This document shows positions 24,638 through 34,886 of a DNA stretch of 64,000 bases, one piece after another; position 1 is the stretch's first letter, and each line of letters opens with the position of its first letter. The position numbers and the translations under genes are program-made. The notes beneath the pieces were generated by a model. The model was not told the DNA's origin. It was given only the letters and a program-made list of their open reading frames with translations, and ran no database searches. Origin of the DNA: Allohoeflea poritis (lineage in GTDB: Bacteria > Pseudomonadota > Alphaproteobacteria > Rhizobiales > Rhizobiaceae); contig NZ_JAPJZH010000004.1 of assembly GCF_027889715.1 (NCBI RefSeq), positions 310,001-374,000 of the forward strand, given 5' to 3'.

Positions 24638-25282
24638 TCAGCCTCCCGCCCGCGGCCTGAGCAGGCCGTTCATGAGGATGTCGAAATGGCTTTCGATGAA
24701 ATCCTGGGGCGTGGTTTGCGCGTCCTCATCGATCCTGAAGATCTGGGTCAGCAGCATATGGGCAAGCAGCGGACCCATGACGTTGCGGATGGCGAGATGC
24801 GCGTCGACCGGCCGGAACTGACCGGTCGCGATGCCCTTCTGGAGGATCAGCTCGAGGGCGCCGATGCCCTTGTCGATCACCTGGCGGCGGTAGGTTTCGG
24901 CAAGCTCGGGAAACCGCCCGGCCTCCTGCAGGACAATGCGCGGCAATGCCATTGTGTCCGGGTCCGAAAGCCTGGCGGCGATGACCGACAGGACGGCCTT
25001 CAACAGCACTGCCGGATCCTCGTGGGAGGTCCTGGCCAGATCCTCGGTGCGATCGGCGATCGGCGCAATCGCCCGCTTCACCAGCGATTCGAAGATGTCT
25101 TCCTTGCTCGGAAAGTAGCGATAGATGGCGCCCTTCGACAGGCCGGCCTCGCTGGCAATGTCCTCCACCTTGGTGGCCGCAAAGCCGTTGCGGGCAAAGA
25201 GCGTCAGCGCCGCATCAAGGACTTCATCGGGCCTGTCCTCGGCGCGTCGGCGCCATTTCGGTTTCGTTTCGGCGGCATTCAT
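24638..25282 (-). CDS. TetR-family repressor of the efflux operon
   Basis: A 214-residue regulator: VLDAALTLFARNGFAATKVEDIASEAG with recognition helix SKGAIYRYFPSKEDIF, then a helical ligand domain. It is the first gene of the operon tetR-hlyD-ATPase-permease, all within a few nucleotides of each other. The start at 25282 is chosen because the ATG ten codons earlier lies inside the perfect 22-bp palindrome that must be the operator. Autoregulation of the whole operon is the simple reading; the inducer is unknown. Confidence 0.9.
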   Translation of the reverse strand: MNAAETKPKWRRRAEDRPDEVLDAALTLFARNGFAATKVEDIASEAGLSKGAIYRYFPSKEDIFESLVKRAIAPIADRTEDLARTSHEDPAVLLKAVLSVIAARLSDPDTMALPRIVLQEAGRFPELAETYRRQVIDKGIGALELILQKGIATGQFRPVDAHLAIRNVMGPLLAHMLLTQIFRIDEDAQTTPQDFIESHFDILMNGLLRPRAGG

Positions 25283-25295
25283 GGGTTCGCTCTTT

Positions 25296-25317
25296 AGTAA
25301 ATGACTGGTCATTTACT
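25296..25317. promoter_or_regulatory. Perfect 22-bp palindrome, operator of the TetR efflux operon
   Basis: AGTAAATGAC and GTCATTTACT are exact inverted 10-bp arms around a central TG. The site lies 13 bp upstream of the repressor start. Form and place fit a TetR-family operator. Confidence 0.85.
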
Positions 25318-25439
25318 TATATGGTTTGTGCGCACTACAAGTCAAGTCCGGAAGAAAGATTATCTATTTCAACCGTTTATGGTAGGTGGACTTCTGTAAG
25401 CTCATGCAAGAAGCGCTGCCGATCCGACTGGAAGCCCCG

Positions 25440-26666
25440 TCAAATCGCCTCGCCGCGCAAAAGGCGCGGGCCCTGGCGGCCGGGCAGGCCGGAGGCCTGG
25501 CGGATGAAGAAGCCCTTGAGTGTCGGCATGCGGTCGACGAGGCCGAGGCCGAAGTCGCGCAGCGCCCTGACCGGCATGATGTCGTTGGAAAACAGCCGGT
25601 TGAGCACGTCGCAGGTCACGCCCATCTGGAAGGTGTCGAAACGGCGCCAGACCTGGTAGCGCTCCAGAACCGAAAGCGATCCGATATCGAGCCCCAGCCG
25701 GTCCGCCTCGACAATCGTCTCGGCAAGGGCGGCAACATCGCGGAAGCCGAGATTGAGGCCCTGGCCGGCGATCGGATGGATGCCGTGCGCGGCGTCGCCG
25801 GCAAGGGCGATGCGCGGGCGGATGAATTCGCGGGCAAGCGTCAGCCCCAGCGGAAAGGCGCGGCGGCCGCCGTCCAGTTCCAGCGTGCCCAATTTGTGGC
25901 CGAAGCGGCGCTCCAGCTCGGCCTCGAACACCAGATCGTCTTCCTTGACCAGGCGTTCGGCGTCCGCGGTGCGCTCCGTCCAGACCAGCGATGAGCGGTT
26001 GCCCGGCAGCGGCAGGATGGCGAAGGGGCCGGCCGGCAGGAAATGCTCCTCGGCGCGGCCATTGTGCGGCCGCTCATGCCTGACGGTGGTGACGATGCCC
26101 GACTGGTCGTAGGACCAGCGCACGGTTTTGATCCCGGCCATGTCGCGCAGGCGCGAGCGCACGCCGTCGGCGGCAATCAACAGGCGCGCCGAAAGGGTGG
26201 TGCCGTCGCCGAGCGTCACCTGCGTCGTTGCTTCGCCGTTTTCGAAGCCTTCCACGGTGACGCCCTGCAGGATCTCTATGCCCAGCGTTTCCGCCTTGTC
26301 GCGGAGGGCGCCGACAAGGGCGGGGTTCGGAACCATATGGGCGAAGGGCTCGCCCGGCGCGACATCGCCGTCAAAGGTGAGAAACACGGGCCGCACCGGA
26401 TCGGCGGTGCGCGAATCGGTGACGATCATGTCGGTGATCGGTTGCGCTTGCCCGGCAATATCGGCCCACAGGCCCATCTGGGTCAGCATGCGGCTGGCGC
26501 CGGCGGCGATCGCCGAGGCGCGCTGGTCCCTGCGCCAGACATCCGCCGGCGCGGCGTCGACGACGCGGATTGTCAGATGCGGCGCCGCCGATTTGATCGC
26601 GACGGCCGCGGCGATGCCCACATATCCGCCGCCGGCGACAATGATGTCGAAGCTTTGCTCTGTCAC
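25440..26666 (-). CDS. UbiH/UbiF/Coq6-type FAD monooxygenase
   Basis: A 408-residue flavoprotein hydroxylase of ubiquinone biosynthesis. The N-terminal dinucleotide fold is IIVAGGGYVGIAAAVAI; the middle DG motif is LLIAADGVRSRLR; the second FAD motif is RIALAGDAAHGIHPIAGQGLNLG, the UbiH family signature. It adds a hydroxyl group to the benzoquinone ring at the inner membrane; which carbon cannot be told because alphaproteobacterial UbiH/UbiL members vary in regiochemistry. The GTG at 26666 is used as start, with GGGA upstream. The long upstream open frame overlaps the divergent thioesterase gene and is not real. Confidence 0.9.
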   Translation of the reverse strand: MTEQSFDIIVAGGGYVGIAAAVAIKSAAPHLTIRVVDAAPADVWRRDQRASAIAAGASRMLTQMGLWADIAGQAQPITDMIVTDSRTADPVRPVFLTFDGDVAPGEPFAHMVPNPALVGALRDKAETLGIEILQGVTVEGFENGEATTQVTLGDGTTLSARLLIAADGVRSRLRDMAGIKTVRWSYDQSGIVTTVRHERPHNGRAEEHFLPAGPFAILPLPGNRSSLVWTERTADAERLVKEDDLVFEAELERRFGHKLGTLELDGGRRAFPLGLTLAREFIRPRIALAGDAAHGIHPIAGQGLNLGFRDVAALAETIVEADRLGLDIGSLSVLERYQVWRRFDTFQMGVTCDVLNRLFSNDIMPVRALRDFGLGLVDRMPTLKGFFIRQASGLPGRQGPRLLRGEAI

Positions 26667-26805
26667 GGTCCATTCCCTTGCGCAGCCTGCCGGGCGCGCT
26701 TCGCCCTTGCAGTCGGCCGGGCCATCCCTGTAAGAGGGGTGAAACCGGCCGAGAGCGATCATACAGGTCTGATGAGCCGACAAAAAGACCCGACGGAGTT
26801 GCAAA

Positions 26806-27678
26806 ATGTCGCGTGCCATGGAAAGCCTTCTGGCCATTCTGGACCTCGAGCGCCTGGAGCTCGATCTTTTCAGGGGAAACAGTCCGAAGGCCGGATGGCA
26901 GCGGGTCTTCGGCGGCCAGGTCATTTCGCAGGCGCTGGTGGCGGCGCAGCGCACGGTCGACGAGGACCGTTTCGTGCACTCCCTGCATTCCTATTTCATG
27001 CGCCCGGGCGATCCGGCGGTGCCGATCATCTACGAGGTGGACCGTATCCGCGACGGATCGAGCTTCACGACGCGGCGGGTGGTGGCGATCCAGCACGGCA
27101 AGGCGATCTTCTCGCTGTCGGCGTCCTTCCAGCGCGACGAGCCGGGCCTCGACCACCAGATCGACATGCCGGAGGTGCCGACGCCGGAATCTCTCATTGG
27201 CGAAGCGGATCTGAAGGAAAAATTCCTCAAGAACGCGCCCGAAAATGTGCGGCGCTACTGGGAGCGCGAACGACCGATCGAGATGCGCCCGGTGTCGCTG
27301 ACGCATTATATCTCGCGCGAGAAACTGGCGCCGGTGCAGAATATCTGGGTGCGGGCCAACGGCACGGTTCCCGATGACCGGCGCATCCAGGCGGCGGTGC
27401 TCGCCTATCTGTCCGACATGACCTTGCTCGACACGTCGCTGTTCGCGCACGGGCTTTCGGTGTTCAGCGGCAAGATCCAGGCGGCAAGTCTCGACCATTC
27501 CATGTGGTTCCACCGGCGCTGCCCGCTCGACGACTGGCTCTTATATGCCCAGGACAGCCCCAATGCCAGCGGCGCACGCGGACTCAACCGGGGCGGCCTT
27601 TATACCCGCGACGGCGTGCTGATTGCCTCGGTTGCCCAGGAGGGTCTCATTCGGCAACGCACGAAGCCTAATAAATAG
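26806..27678 (+). CDS. tesB: Acyl-CoA thioesterase II
   Basis: A 290-residue double-hotdog thioesterase that hydrolyses acyl-CoA to free acid and CoA. Landmarks are WQRVFGGQVISQALVAAQRTV (31-51), HSLHSYFMRPGDPAVPIIYEV split over two strands, SLSASFQ, and late SLDHSMWFH followed by WLLYAQDSP and RGGLYTRDG. These match TesB along its whole length. GGAG lies 8 nt before the ATG. Divergent from the ubiquinone hydroxylase gene, followed by the nitrogen cluster. Confidence 0.94.
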   Translation: MSRAMESLLAILDLERLELDLFRGNSPKAGWQRVFGGQVISQALVAAQRTVDEDRFVHSLHSYFMRPGDPAVPIIYEVDRIRDGSSFTTRRVVAIQHGKAIFSLSASFQRDEPGLDHQIDMPEVPTPESLIGEADLKEKFLKNAPENVRRYWERERPIEMRPVSLTHYISREKLAPVQNIWVRANGTVPDDRRIQAAVLAYLSDMTLLDTSLFAHGLSVFSGKIQAASLDHSMWFHRRCPLDDWLLYAQDSPNASGARGLNRGGLYTRDGVLIASVAQEGLIRQRTKPNK

Positions 27679-27796
27679 GCATATATTAATCACAGCTTAA
27701 TTCTTAATCATATTGCGCTGCAGCAAGGATCAGCCGGTCTTTGTGCTTTCTATTTTTGATAATTAAAACAAATAGATAAAGAACTCTCCATTAAAC

Positions 27797-27812
27797 TGGC
27801 ACGATCCTTGAT
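27797..27812 (+). promoter_or_regulatory. Sigma54-type promoter of glnK-amtB
   Basis: TGGCACG at 27797-27803 and TTGAT at 27808-27812 have the -24/-12 spacing of RpoN promoters; only the C of the TTGC box is changed. It lies about 157 bp before glnK. RpoN with NtrC is the usual control of these genes, though I could not pick out clean NtrC sites. Confidence 0.8.
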
Positions 27813-27818
27813 TGGTAG

Positions 27819-28307
<489 letters not shown>

Positions 28308-28328
28308 GTATCTAAGGAGTCATCTGCA

Positions 28329-29681
28329 ATGAAAATCTCATCACTCTTGACGCCGGGCGCGGTCCTGGCAATCGCCGGCGCCATGGCCGTGCCCGCCATG
28401 GCGCAGGAAACGGCGGCCGCGGAAGGGCCGGTGGCCGTCTCGACGCACACGGTCTTCATCCTCAACTCGCTGCTGTTCGTGGTTTCCGGCTTCCTCGTCA
28501 TGTGGATGGCAGCCGGTTTCGCCATGCTGGAGGCCGGCCTCGTGCGCTCCAAGAACACCTCGATGCAGCTGACCAAGAACATCTCCTTGTTCTCGATCGC
28601 GGCGATCATGTACTACCTGATCGGCTACAATCTGATGTATCCGGCCGACAACTGGTCGATTACCGGCATCCTCGGCGCCTTCGGGGTCGCCGTCATGGAG
28701 CCGGTCGGTGTCGCCGCCGACGCCGTGGGCGACCTGTCCTACGCCTCCGTCGGATCGGACTTCTTCTTCCAGCTGATGTTCTGCGCGACGACCGCTTCGA
28801 TCGTGTCGGGAACACTCGCCGAGCGCATGAAGCTGTGGCCGTTCCTGATCTTCACGGTCATCCTGACCGGTATTCTCTACCCGATCCAGGCATCCTGGAA
28901 ATGGGGCGGCGGCTTCCTCGACGCCGAGTTCGGTTTCCTGGATTTCGCCGGCTCGACGGTGGTTCACTCGGTCGGCGGCTGGGCGGCGCTTATGGGCGCG
29001 ATCATCCTGGGCGCGCGTAAGGGCAAATACGGCTCCAAGGGCGAGGTTCACCCGATCCCCGGCTCCAACATGCCGCTGGCAACGCTCGGCACCTTCATCC
29101 TGTGGCTCGGCTGGTTCGGCTTCAATGGCGGCTCGCAGCTCGCCATGGGCTCCGTCGGCGATGTCGCGGACGTATCGCGCATCTTCGCCAACACCAATGC
29201 CGGTGCCGCCGGTGGTGCGGTGGCCGCGCTGCTTCTGACGCAGATCATCTACAAGAAGGTCGATATCACGATGATCCTCAACGGCGCGCTGGCCGGGCTG
29301 GTCTCGATCACCGCCGAGCCGCTGACGCCGTCGCTGGGCGCGGCAACGCTGATCGGCGCCGTGGGCGGCGTGATCGTGGTCTTCGCCGTTCCGATGCTCG
29401 ACAAGCTGAAGATCGACGATGTCGTCGGCGCCATTCCGGTGCACCTGTTCGCAGGCATCTGGGGCACGATCGCGGTCCTGTTCACAAACTCCGATGCAAC
29501 GCTCTACGGACAGGTCGCCTCGATCGTCATCGTCGGCGTGTTCATGATCGTCACGTCCGGTGTCGTCTGGGTCATTATCGACAAAACGATGGGCCTGCGG
29601 GTCAGTGAAGACGAGGAACTGGTGGGGCTCGACAAGGCCGAGATCGGCATTGAGGCCTATCCGGAATTCACCAAGATCTGA
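28329..29681 (+). CDS. amtB: Ammonium transporter AmtB
   Basis: A 450-residue channel with a cleavable signal (MKISSLLTPGAVLAIAGAMAVPAMA) and eleven membrane helices. The conserved WMAAGFAMLEAGLVR, the pore His segment VVHSVGGWAALMGAI and VHLFAGIWGTI carry the twin-His site; LGWFGFNGGSQLA is the Amt signature. It conducts ammonium across the inner membrane and is gated by GlnK, encoded 21 nt upstream. GGAG precedes the start. A strong terminator follows at 29712. Confidence 0.95.
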   Translation: MKISSLLTPGAVLAIAGAMAVPAMAQETAAAEGPVAVSTHTVFILNSLLFVVSGFLVMWMAAGFAMLEAGLVRSKNTSMQLTKNISLFSIAAIMYYLIGYNLMYPADNWSITGILGAFGVAVMEPVGVAADAVGDLSYASVGSDFFFQLMFCATTASIVSGTLAERMKLWPFLIFTVILTGILYPIQASWKWGGGFLDAEFGFLDFAGSTVVHSVGGWAALMGAIILGARKGKYGSKGEVHPIPGSNMPLATLGTFILWLGWFGFNGGSQLAMGSVGDVADVSRIFANTNAGAAGGAVAALLLTQIIYKKVDITMILNGALAGLVSITAEPLTPSLGAATLIGAVGGVIVVFAVPMLDKLKIDDVVGAIPVHLFAGIWGTIAVLFTNSDATLYGQVASIVIVGVFMIVTSGVVWVIIDKTMGLRVSEDEELVGLDKAEIGIEAYPEFTKI

Positions 29682-29711
29682 CGGTTCCCGGACCGTCTTT
29701 CCCAAACCCTC

Positions 29712-29739
29712 ATGGGGCCCGTTCGCGGGCCCCATTTTT
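29712..29739 (+). terminator. Rho-independent terminator of glnK-amtB
   Basis: ATGGGGCCCG and CGGGCCCCAT pair over 10 bp around a TTCG tetraloop, and TTTTT overlaps and follows the 3' arm. It lies 30 bp after the amtB stop. Confidence 0.92.
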
Positions 29740-29896
29740 GTTGCCCTACGGCTTTGCGTCGCTGATGCACACCGATTGGACACCTTCGGGCGGATTGCCT
29801 AAATTTTAGCCAGTACCGATGCGGCCTGGTTCATATTTAGGCAAATGCACGCATTTTGACCCCCTGTGCCCACCAAATCGGCAGCCCTGCCCGGAC

Positions 29897-29912
29897 TGGC
29901 ACGAAAATTGAC
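29897..29912 (+). promoter_or_regulatory. Sigma54-type promoter of the second amt gene
   Basis: TGGCACG at 29897-29903 and TTGAC at 29908-29912 repeat the arrangement upstream of glnK. It lies 50 bp before the start at 29962, which rules out the longer frame from 29866. Confidence 0.8.
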
Positions 29913-29961
29913 TCTTCTTGATCGGATCAACGGTCACACATCTTCAAACGGAGTCAATTCC

Positions 29962-31185
29962 ATGGATCAGTCACAAATTGGTGGCGACGTCTTTTTCGTG
30001 CTTCTGGGCGCGATCCTGGTGTTCGCCATGCATGGGGGGTTTGCCTTTCTCGAGGTCGGCACGGTCCGGCACAAGAGCCAGGTCAATGCGCTGGTCAAAA
30101 TCCTTGCCGATTTCGCGCTTTCCACCATTTCCTATTTCTTCGTCGGCTTTGCCGTTTCCTACGGCGTGACGTTTTTCGTCAACGCGGCCGTGCTGTCGGG
30201 CGCCGAGGGCGGCGAAATCTTCCTGCCGCAGGGCTTTACCCTTGTGAAGTTCTTCTTTCTGACCACATTCGCGGCGGCCATTCCGGCGATCATCTCGGGC
30301 GGCATCGCCGAGCGCATGCGGTTCCAACCGCAGTGCTTCGCGACCGTGGCGCTGGTCGGCCTGGTCTATCCCTTCTTCGAGGGCATGGTGTGGAACGGCA
30401 ATTTCGGCTTCCAGGGGTTTTTCGAGAGCGCCTTCGGCGCACCCTTCCATGATTTCGCCGGTTCGATCGTCGTCCATGCCGTGGGCGGCTGGATCGCCCT
30501 GCCCGCGGTGATCCTGCTCGGCGCCCGGCTCGGCCGCTATACAAAATCCGGCGGCTCGCATCCCTTCCCGCCCTCATCCATTCCGTGGCTGGCGCTCGGA
30601 TCCTGGCTGTTGTGCATCGGCTGGTTCGGCTTCAACGTGATGAGCGCGCAATCGGTCGGCGGCGCGACGGGCCTTGTCGCGATCAATTCGCTGATGGCGA
30701 TGGTCGGCGGCATCGTCATGGCGCTGCTTGCCGGACGCAACGACCCGGGCTTCGTCCACAATGGTGCGCTGGCCGGGCTGGTCGCGGTTTGCGCCGGCTC
30801 CGACGTGTTTCATCCGATCGGCGCATTGATCGTGGGCGGCGCGGCGGGCTTCATTTTCGTCAAGGGCTTTACCTGGTGCCAGGAGAAACTGCGCATTGAC
30901 GACGTGCTCGGCGTGTGGCCGCTGCACGGGATATGCGGCCTGTGGGGTGGCATTGCCTGCGGCATATTCGGCCTGGAAGCGCTGGGCGGCCTTGGCGGCG
31001 TCTCCCTGCTCGCGCAGATCGTCGGATCGGTGGCCGGGGCGCTCTATGCGGTGATCGGCGGCTTCGTCGTTTACGGCCTGCTCGACCGCACGGTGGGCCT
31101 GCGTCTTGCGGAAGAAGAGGAAATGCGCGGCGCGGACCTGTCCATCCACAAGATCGGCGCCAATCCGGAAGCGGAGATCCGCTAG
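29962..31185 (+). CDS. Second ammonium transporter of the Amt family
   Basis: A 407-residue Amt protein without the cleavable signal of its neighbour. [55 protein letters not shown] and [11 protein letters not shown] match the Amt pore and twin-His segments. The N-terminus ([19 protein letters not shown]) begins directly with the first helix. It is transcribed from its own sigma54-type promoter, with no second glnK gene. A different affinity or a sensing role compared with AmtB is possible; sequence alone does not decide. Confidence 0.92.
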   Translation: MDQSQIGGDVFFVLLGAILVFAMHGGFAFLEVGTVRHKSQVNALVKILADFALSTISYFFVGFAVSYGVTFFVNAAVLSGAEGGEIFLPQGFTLVKFFFLTTFAAAIPAIISGGIAERMRFQPQCFATVALVGLVYPFFEGMVWNGNFGFQGFFESAFGAPFHDFAGSIVVHAVGGWIALPAVILLGARLGRYTKSGGSHPFPPSSIPWLALGSWLLCIGWFGFNVMSAQSVGGATGLVAINSLMAMVGGIVMALLAGRNDPGFVHNGALAGLVAVCAGSDVFHPIGALIVGGAAGFIFVKGFTWCQEKLRIDDVLGVWPLHGICGLWGGIACGIFGLEALGGLGGVSLLAQIVGSVAGALYAVIGGFVVYGLLDRTVGLRLAEEEEMRGADLSIHKIGANPEAEIR

Positions 31186-31361
31186 CGTTCATCCGACCAA
31201 TACCGGCCGCCGCCCGGGGCGGCGGCTGTCCACTTTCTGCACGATCGGCAATTTGCGATTTGCGGCGCATGGTTAATGCGCCATTAACTCCGCTTCCCCT
31301 AAAATCGCCACCAGTTCGGCGGATTCTTCCGCCCCATGCGTATGCGAGTCGGAGCGTTGCA

Positions 31362-33974
31362 ATGCAGTCCAGTGGTCCTTTGGCTTTTGGCGGCCAGTTC
31401 CTTCCCAGTGTATCCGTACCGGGGTTTCTCAGGAGGCCGCTCAAGCTGCTGTTCGGCCTCGCGGTGCTGGCCGGCCTGTGCCTGGCAGTTGCCGCCCTTG
31501 CGACATGGAACGTCCAGGATCCGAGCTTCAGCTATGCAACGGGCAAGCAGCCGGTCAACGTGCTCGGTTTCGGCGGCGCGGCCTTTGCCGACATCCTCAT
31601 GCAGTTTTTCGGCCTTTCGGGCATCGTGGCATTGTTGCCCATGGTTGCCTGGGGCCTGTTCCTGATCCGCAACCGGCCCGTGGACAGGGTCTTTTCACGC
31701 CTTTGCGCCTGGTTCGGCGGTGCGGTGCTTTTCGCGTCCGTCTTCTCCTGTGTTCCGGCGCCCGACCAGTGGCCCTTGCCGACCGGGCTGGGCGGTGTTT
31801 TCGGCGACATGATCCTGAGAATGCCGGCGGTGCTGACCGGCGATTACCCTTCCGGCATCCTGGCGGCGGTTCTCGGGCTTGCGCTGGCGATCCCGGCGAC
31901 GTGGCTGATGCTGTTCGGCGCGCTGCTGATCGCGACGCCGCAGTTCGATGCGCCTGTCAAGGCGCGCAAGACAAGGGTGCGCAGTGCCGTCGAGGCCGAT
32001 GAGGACGAGGAAGACGACGAGGACAGCGAGCGCAGTTTCGGCGGCGCTCTCATTCTCGGCGCGATCACCCATATGGCCCTGACGCTCAGGGCGCATTACC
32101 GCCGGCTGGCCGGCAAGGGCGTGGAACACTGGTCGTCCCAGCCGCATCAGCCCTATGATTTCAACGAGGATGAATTCGCGGGCCTTAACGGCGAGCGGGT
32201 CGAGCCGCAGTTCGAAAGCGGCGGCACAGCGGCGGGCGCAGAGCGGCATGATCTCGATGTAGACGTTCCGCCGTTCGATATCGGCGAGGACATCGCCGCG
32301 GGGGACGAGGGTCCGTCCGATGACTGGGCGCCGCAACCGGCGCCGGCGCGCAGCACCGATGCCGCGGCTGCGCAGCAGCGCGTGGTGCCGCAGGCAAAGC
32401 GCCCGGTCCCCGGCAACAGGGTGCAGCGCGAGGCGCAGACATCGATGATCAAGAACAGCGGTTTCGAGCTGCCGCCGCTGCATCTGCTTTCGGATGCGAA
32501 GAATGTTGCCAAGGATGCGAGCCTTTCGCCGGAGGCGCTGGAGCAGAATGCCCGCATGCTGGAAGGCGTTCTGGAGGATTTCGGCGTGCGCGGCGAAATC
32601 ATCCAGGTTCGGCCGGGTCCGGTGGTCACGCTTTACGAGCTGGAGCCGGCGCCGGGCATCAAATCGTCCAGGGTTATCGGCCTCGCCGACGACATCGCGC
32701 GTTCGATGAGCGCGATCGCGGCCCGCGTTGCCGTTGTTCCCGGGCGCAACGCCATCGGCATCGAACTGCCCAACCAGGGCCGCGAGACGGTCTATCTGAA
32801 GGAATTGCTTTCGAGCCGCGATTTCGAATCGAGCAAGGCGAAGCTCGCCCTGTCGCTCGGCAAGACGATCGGCGGCGAATCGGTCATCGCCGACCTTGCG
32901 AAAATGCCGCACCTGCTGGTGGCCGGTACCACCGGCTCGGGTAAGTCCGTCGCCATCAACACGATGATCCTTTCCATCGTCTACCGCCTGCCGCCGGAAA
33001 AATGCCGGCTGATCATGATCGATCCCAAGATGCTGGAACTGTCCGTTTATGACGGCATTCCGCACCTTCTGACACCGGTTGTGACGGACCCGAAAAAGGC
33101 CGTTGTCGCGCTCAAATGGACCGTGCGCGAGATGGAAGACCGCTACAAGAAGATGTCGAAGATCGGCGTGCGCAACATCGACGGCTTCAACAACCGTGTC
33201 GAACAGGCGCGCAAGAAGGGCGAGGCGATCACCCGCACCGTGCAGACCGGCTTCGACCGCGAGACCGGCGAGGCCGTCTACGAGACCGAGGAATTCGATC
33301 TCAGCCCGATGCCCTATATCATCGTAATCATCGACGAGATGGCCGACCTGATGATGGTCGCCGGCAAGGACATCGAGGGCGCGGTCCAGAGGCTGGCGCA
33401 GATGGCGCGTGCCGCCGGCATTCACGTGATCATGGCGACGCAGCGTCCGTCGGTGGATGTCATCACGGGTACGATCAAGGCCAACTTCCCGACGCGTATC
33501 TCGTTCCAGGTCACCTCGAAGATCGATTCGCGCACGATCCTGGGAGAGCAGGGCGCCGAACAGCTGCTCGGCATGGGCGACATGCTCTACATGGCCGGTG
33601 GCGGGCGCATACAGCGCGTGCACGGGCCCTTCGTCGCCGACAACGAGGTCGAGGAGATCGTCGCTTTCCTGAAGGCGCAGGGCGTGCCCGAATATCTCGA
33701 CGCCATTACCGAGGACGACGAGGAAGACGGCGCCGAGGGCGGCGGGGGCGGCTCCGGCAACCTGTCGGATTCAGCCGATCCCTACGACCAGGCGGTCGCG
33801 GTCGTACTGCGCGACGGCAAGGCATCGACATCCTACATTCAGCGGCGGCTGGGAATCGGTTATAATCGCGCCGCTTCGCTGATCGAGCGGATGGAGGAAG
33901 AGGGCGTTATCGGCCCGGCGAACCATGCCGGCAAGCGCGAAATCCTCGTTCCGACCGAAGAAGACGTGCTTTAG
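31362..33974 (+). CDS. ftsK: DNA translocase FtsK
   Basis: An 870-residue septum-located translocase that moves chromosome termini and activates dimer resolution. Four membrane helices fill residues 20-190, including [19 protein letters not shown]; a linker rich in acidic residues follows ([13 protein letters not shown]). The motor domain has the alpha part ([15 protein letters not shown]), Walker A GTTGSGKS at 522-529 and Walker [12 protein letters not shown]. The C-terminal gamma winged helix ([18 protein letters not shown]) reads KOPS sites. The start at 31362 has GGAG upstream; the open frame extends into the amt gene but that part is a shadow. Linkers are shorter than in E. coli, as usual in this group. 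Confidence 0.96.
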   Translation: MQSSGPLAFGGQFLPSVSVPGFLRRPLKLLFGLAVLAGLCLAVAALATWNVQDPSFSYATGKQPVNVLGFGGAAFADILMQFFGLSGIVALLPMVAWGLFLIRNRPVDRVFSRLCAWFGGAVLFASVFSCVPAPDQWPLPTGLGGVFGDMILRMPAVLTGDYPSGILAAVLGLALAIPATWLMLFGALLIATPQFDAPVKARKTRVRSAVEADEDEEDDEDSERSFGGALILGAITHMALTLRAHYRRLAGKGVEHWSSQPHQPYDFNEDEFAGLNGERVEPQFESGGTAAGAERHDLDVDVPPFDIGEDIAAGDEGPSDDWAPQPAPARSTDAAAAQQRVVPQAKRPVPGNRVQREAQTSMIKNSGFELPPLHLLSDAKNVAKDASLSPEALEQNARMLEGVLEDFGVRGEIIQVRPGPVVTLYELEPAPGIKSSRVIGLADDIARSMSAIAARVAVVPGRNAIGIELPNQGRETVYLKELLSSRDFESSKAKLALSLGKTIGGESVIADLAKMPHLLVAGTTGSGKSVAINTMILSIVYRLPPEKCRLIMIDPKMLELSVYDGIPHLLTPVVTDPKKAVVALKWTVREMEDRYKKMSKIGVRNIDGFNNRVEQARKKGEAITRTVQTGFDRETGEAVYETEEFDLSPMPYIIVIIDEMADLMMVAGKDIEGAVQRLAQMARAAGIHVIMATQRPSVDVITGTIKANFPTRISFQVTSKIDSRTILGEQGAEQLLGMGDMLYMAGGGRIQRVHGPFVADNEVEEIVAFLKAQGVPEYLDAITEDDEEDGAEGGGGGSGNLSDSADPYDQAVAVVLRDGKASTSYIQRRLGIGYNRAASLIERMEEEGVIGPANHAGKREILVPTEEDVL

Positions 33975-34084
33975 GCTGCAGTGACCCAGTAACCTTTGTG
34001 CCGGTTTACTTGTTCATTCGGGTTGTTTTACCACACTCGTGCCGCAGTTACGGACAATAGGTTTCCGGTCATCAGGAGATGCAA

Positions 34085-34750
34085 ATGAGCCAGACAAAAA
34101 CACCGGCTGAAACCGGACACAAGACGAGACGATCGGTGCTGCGCAGCCTGTGCGCCGCGGCGGCCGCCGGCATGCTCGTCAGCCTTGGCGCGCCGCAGGC
34201 CCATGCCATCGATCCGACGGCGCAGAAAATCGCCGATCATTTTTCCTCCGTCAAAACCATGACAGGCGAGTTTGTCCAGTTCGGACCGAGCGGCCAGCAG
34301 ATCGGCGGAAAATTCTTCATCGAACGACCGGGAAAGCTGCGGTTCAACTATGAGGATCCCTCGCCGGTGCGGGTGATCGCGGACGGCAAATCCGTCGTCA
34401 TCGGCAACAGGAAGCTGCAGACCTGGGATATCTATCCGCTGGGCAAGACGCCGCTGAAACTGCTTTTGAGCGAACGCATCAATCTCGGCGGGGACACCGT
34501 CAAGTCCGTATCCGTCGAACCGGACCTGACGACCATCGTTCTCGGCAACAAGTCCATATTCGGCGATTCGACCATCACGATGATGTTCGATTCGAAGACC
34601 TATGAGTTGCGCCAGTGGACGATCACCGATGCGCAGGGCAAGGGCACGACGGTGATGATCTTCAACGTGCGCACGGATGTCCGGTTCGCCGACAATGTCT
34701 TCAAGATCCCCTATTACCAGGTGCATCGAAACGCAGGCAACGACCGGTAG
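34085..34750 (+). CDS. lolA: Outer-membrane lipoprotein carrier LolA-like
   Basis: A 221-residue periplasmic protein with an N-terminal export signal (RRSVLRSLCAAAAAGMLVSLGAPQAHA) and the LolA fold: FSSVKTMTGEFVQFGPSGQQIGGKFFIERPGKLRFNYEDPSP, in separate strands near 55-95, is the family core. It ferries lipoproteins from LolCDE to the outer membrane. The ATG at 34085 has AGGAG at good spacing, whereas the ATG two codons earlier directly abuts the ribosome site. The gene follows ftsK, as in many bacteria. Confidence 0.9.
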   Translation: MSQTKTPAETGHKTRRSVLRSLCAAAAAGMLVSLGAPQAHAIDPTAQKIADHFSSVKTMTGEFVQFGPSGQQIGGKFFIERPGKLRFNYEDPSPVRVIADGKSVVIGNRKLQTWDIYPLGKTPLKLLLSERINLGGDTVKSVSVEPDLTTIVLGNKSIFGDSTITMMFDSKTYELRQWTITDAQGKGTTVMIFNVRTDVRFADNVFKIPYYQVHRNAGNDR

Positions 34751-34886
34751 CAACGCAGGGCCGGCCGGCGGTATCATCCGGCAAATTTCTGTGGTGATTG
34801 CGGCTGTCGCGGAAATTGACGGCTGAACATCCGTTGCCGGCGTATTATTGTCGCGGCATCGTTTTCACCTCAGCCGGAGCCGCCCT

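Noticed and set aside
28341-29783. 480-codon minus-strand frame
   Set aside because: Antisense shadow of amtB, His/Arg/Asp-rich, no motif.
30915-31361. Upstream extension of ftsK
   Set aside because: Overlaps the amt gene in another frame; a ribosome site and the first membrane helix support the start at 31362.
31695-33623. 642-codon minus-strand frame
   Set aside because: Antisense shadow of ftsK, with biased composition and no domain.
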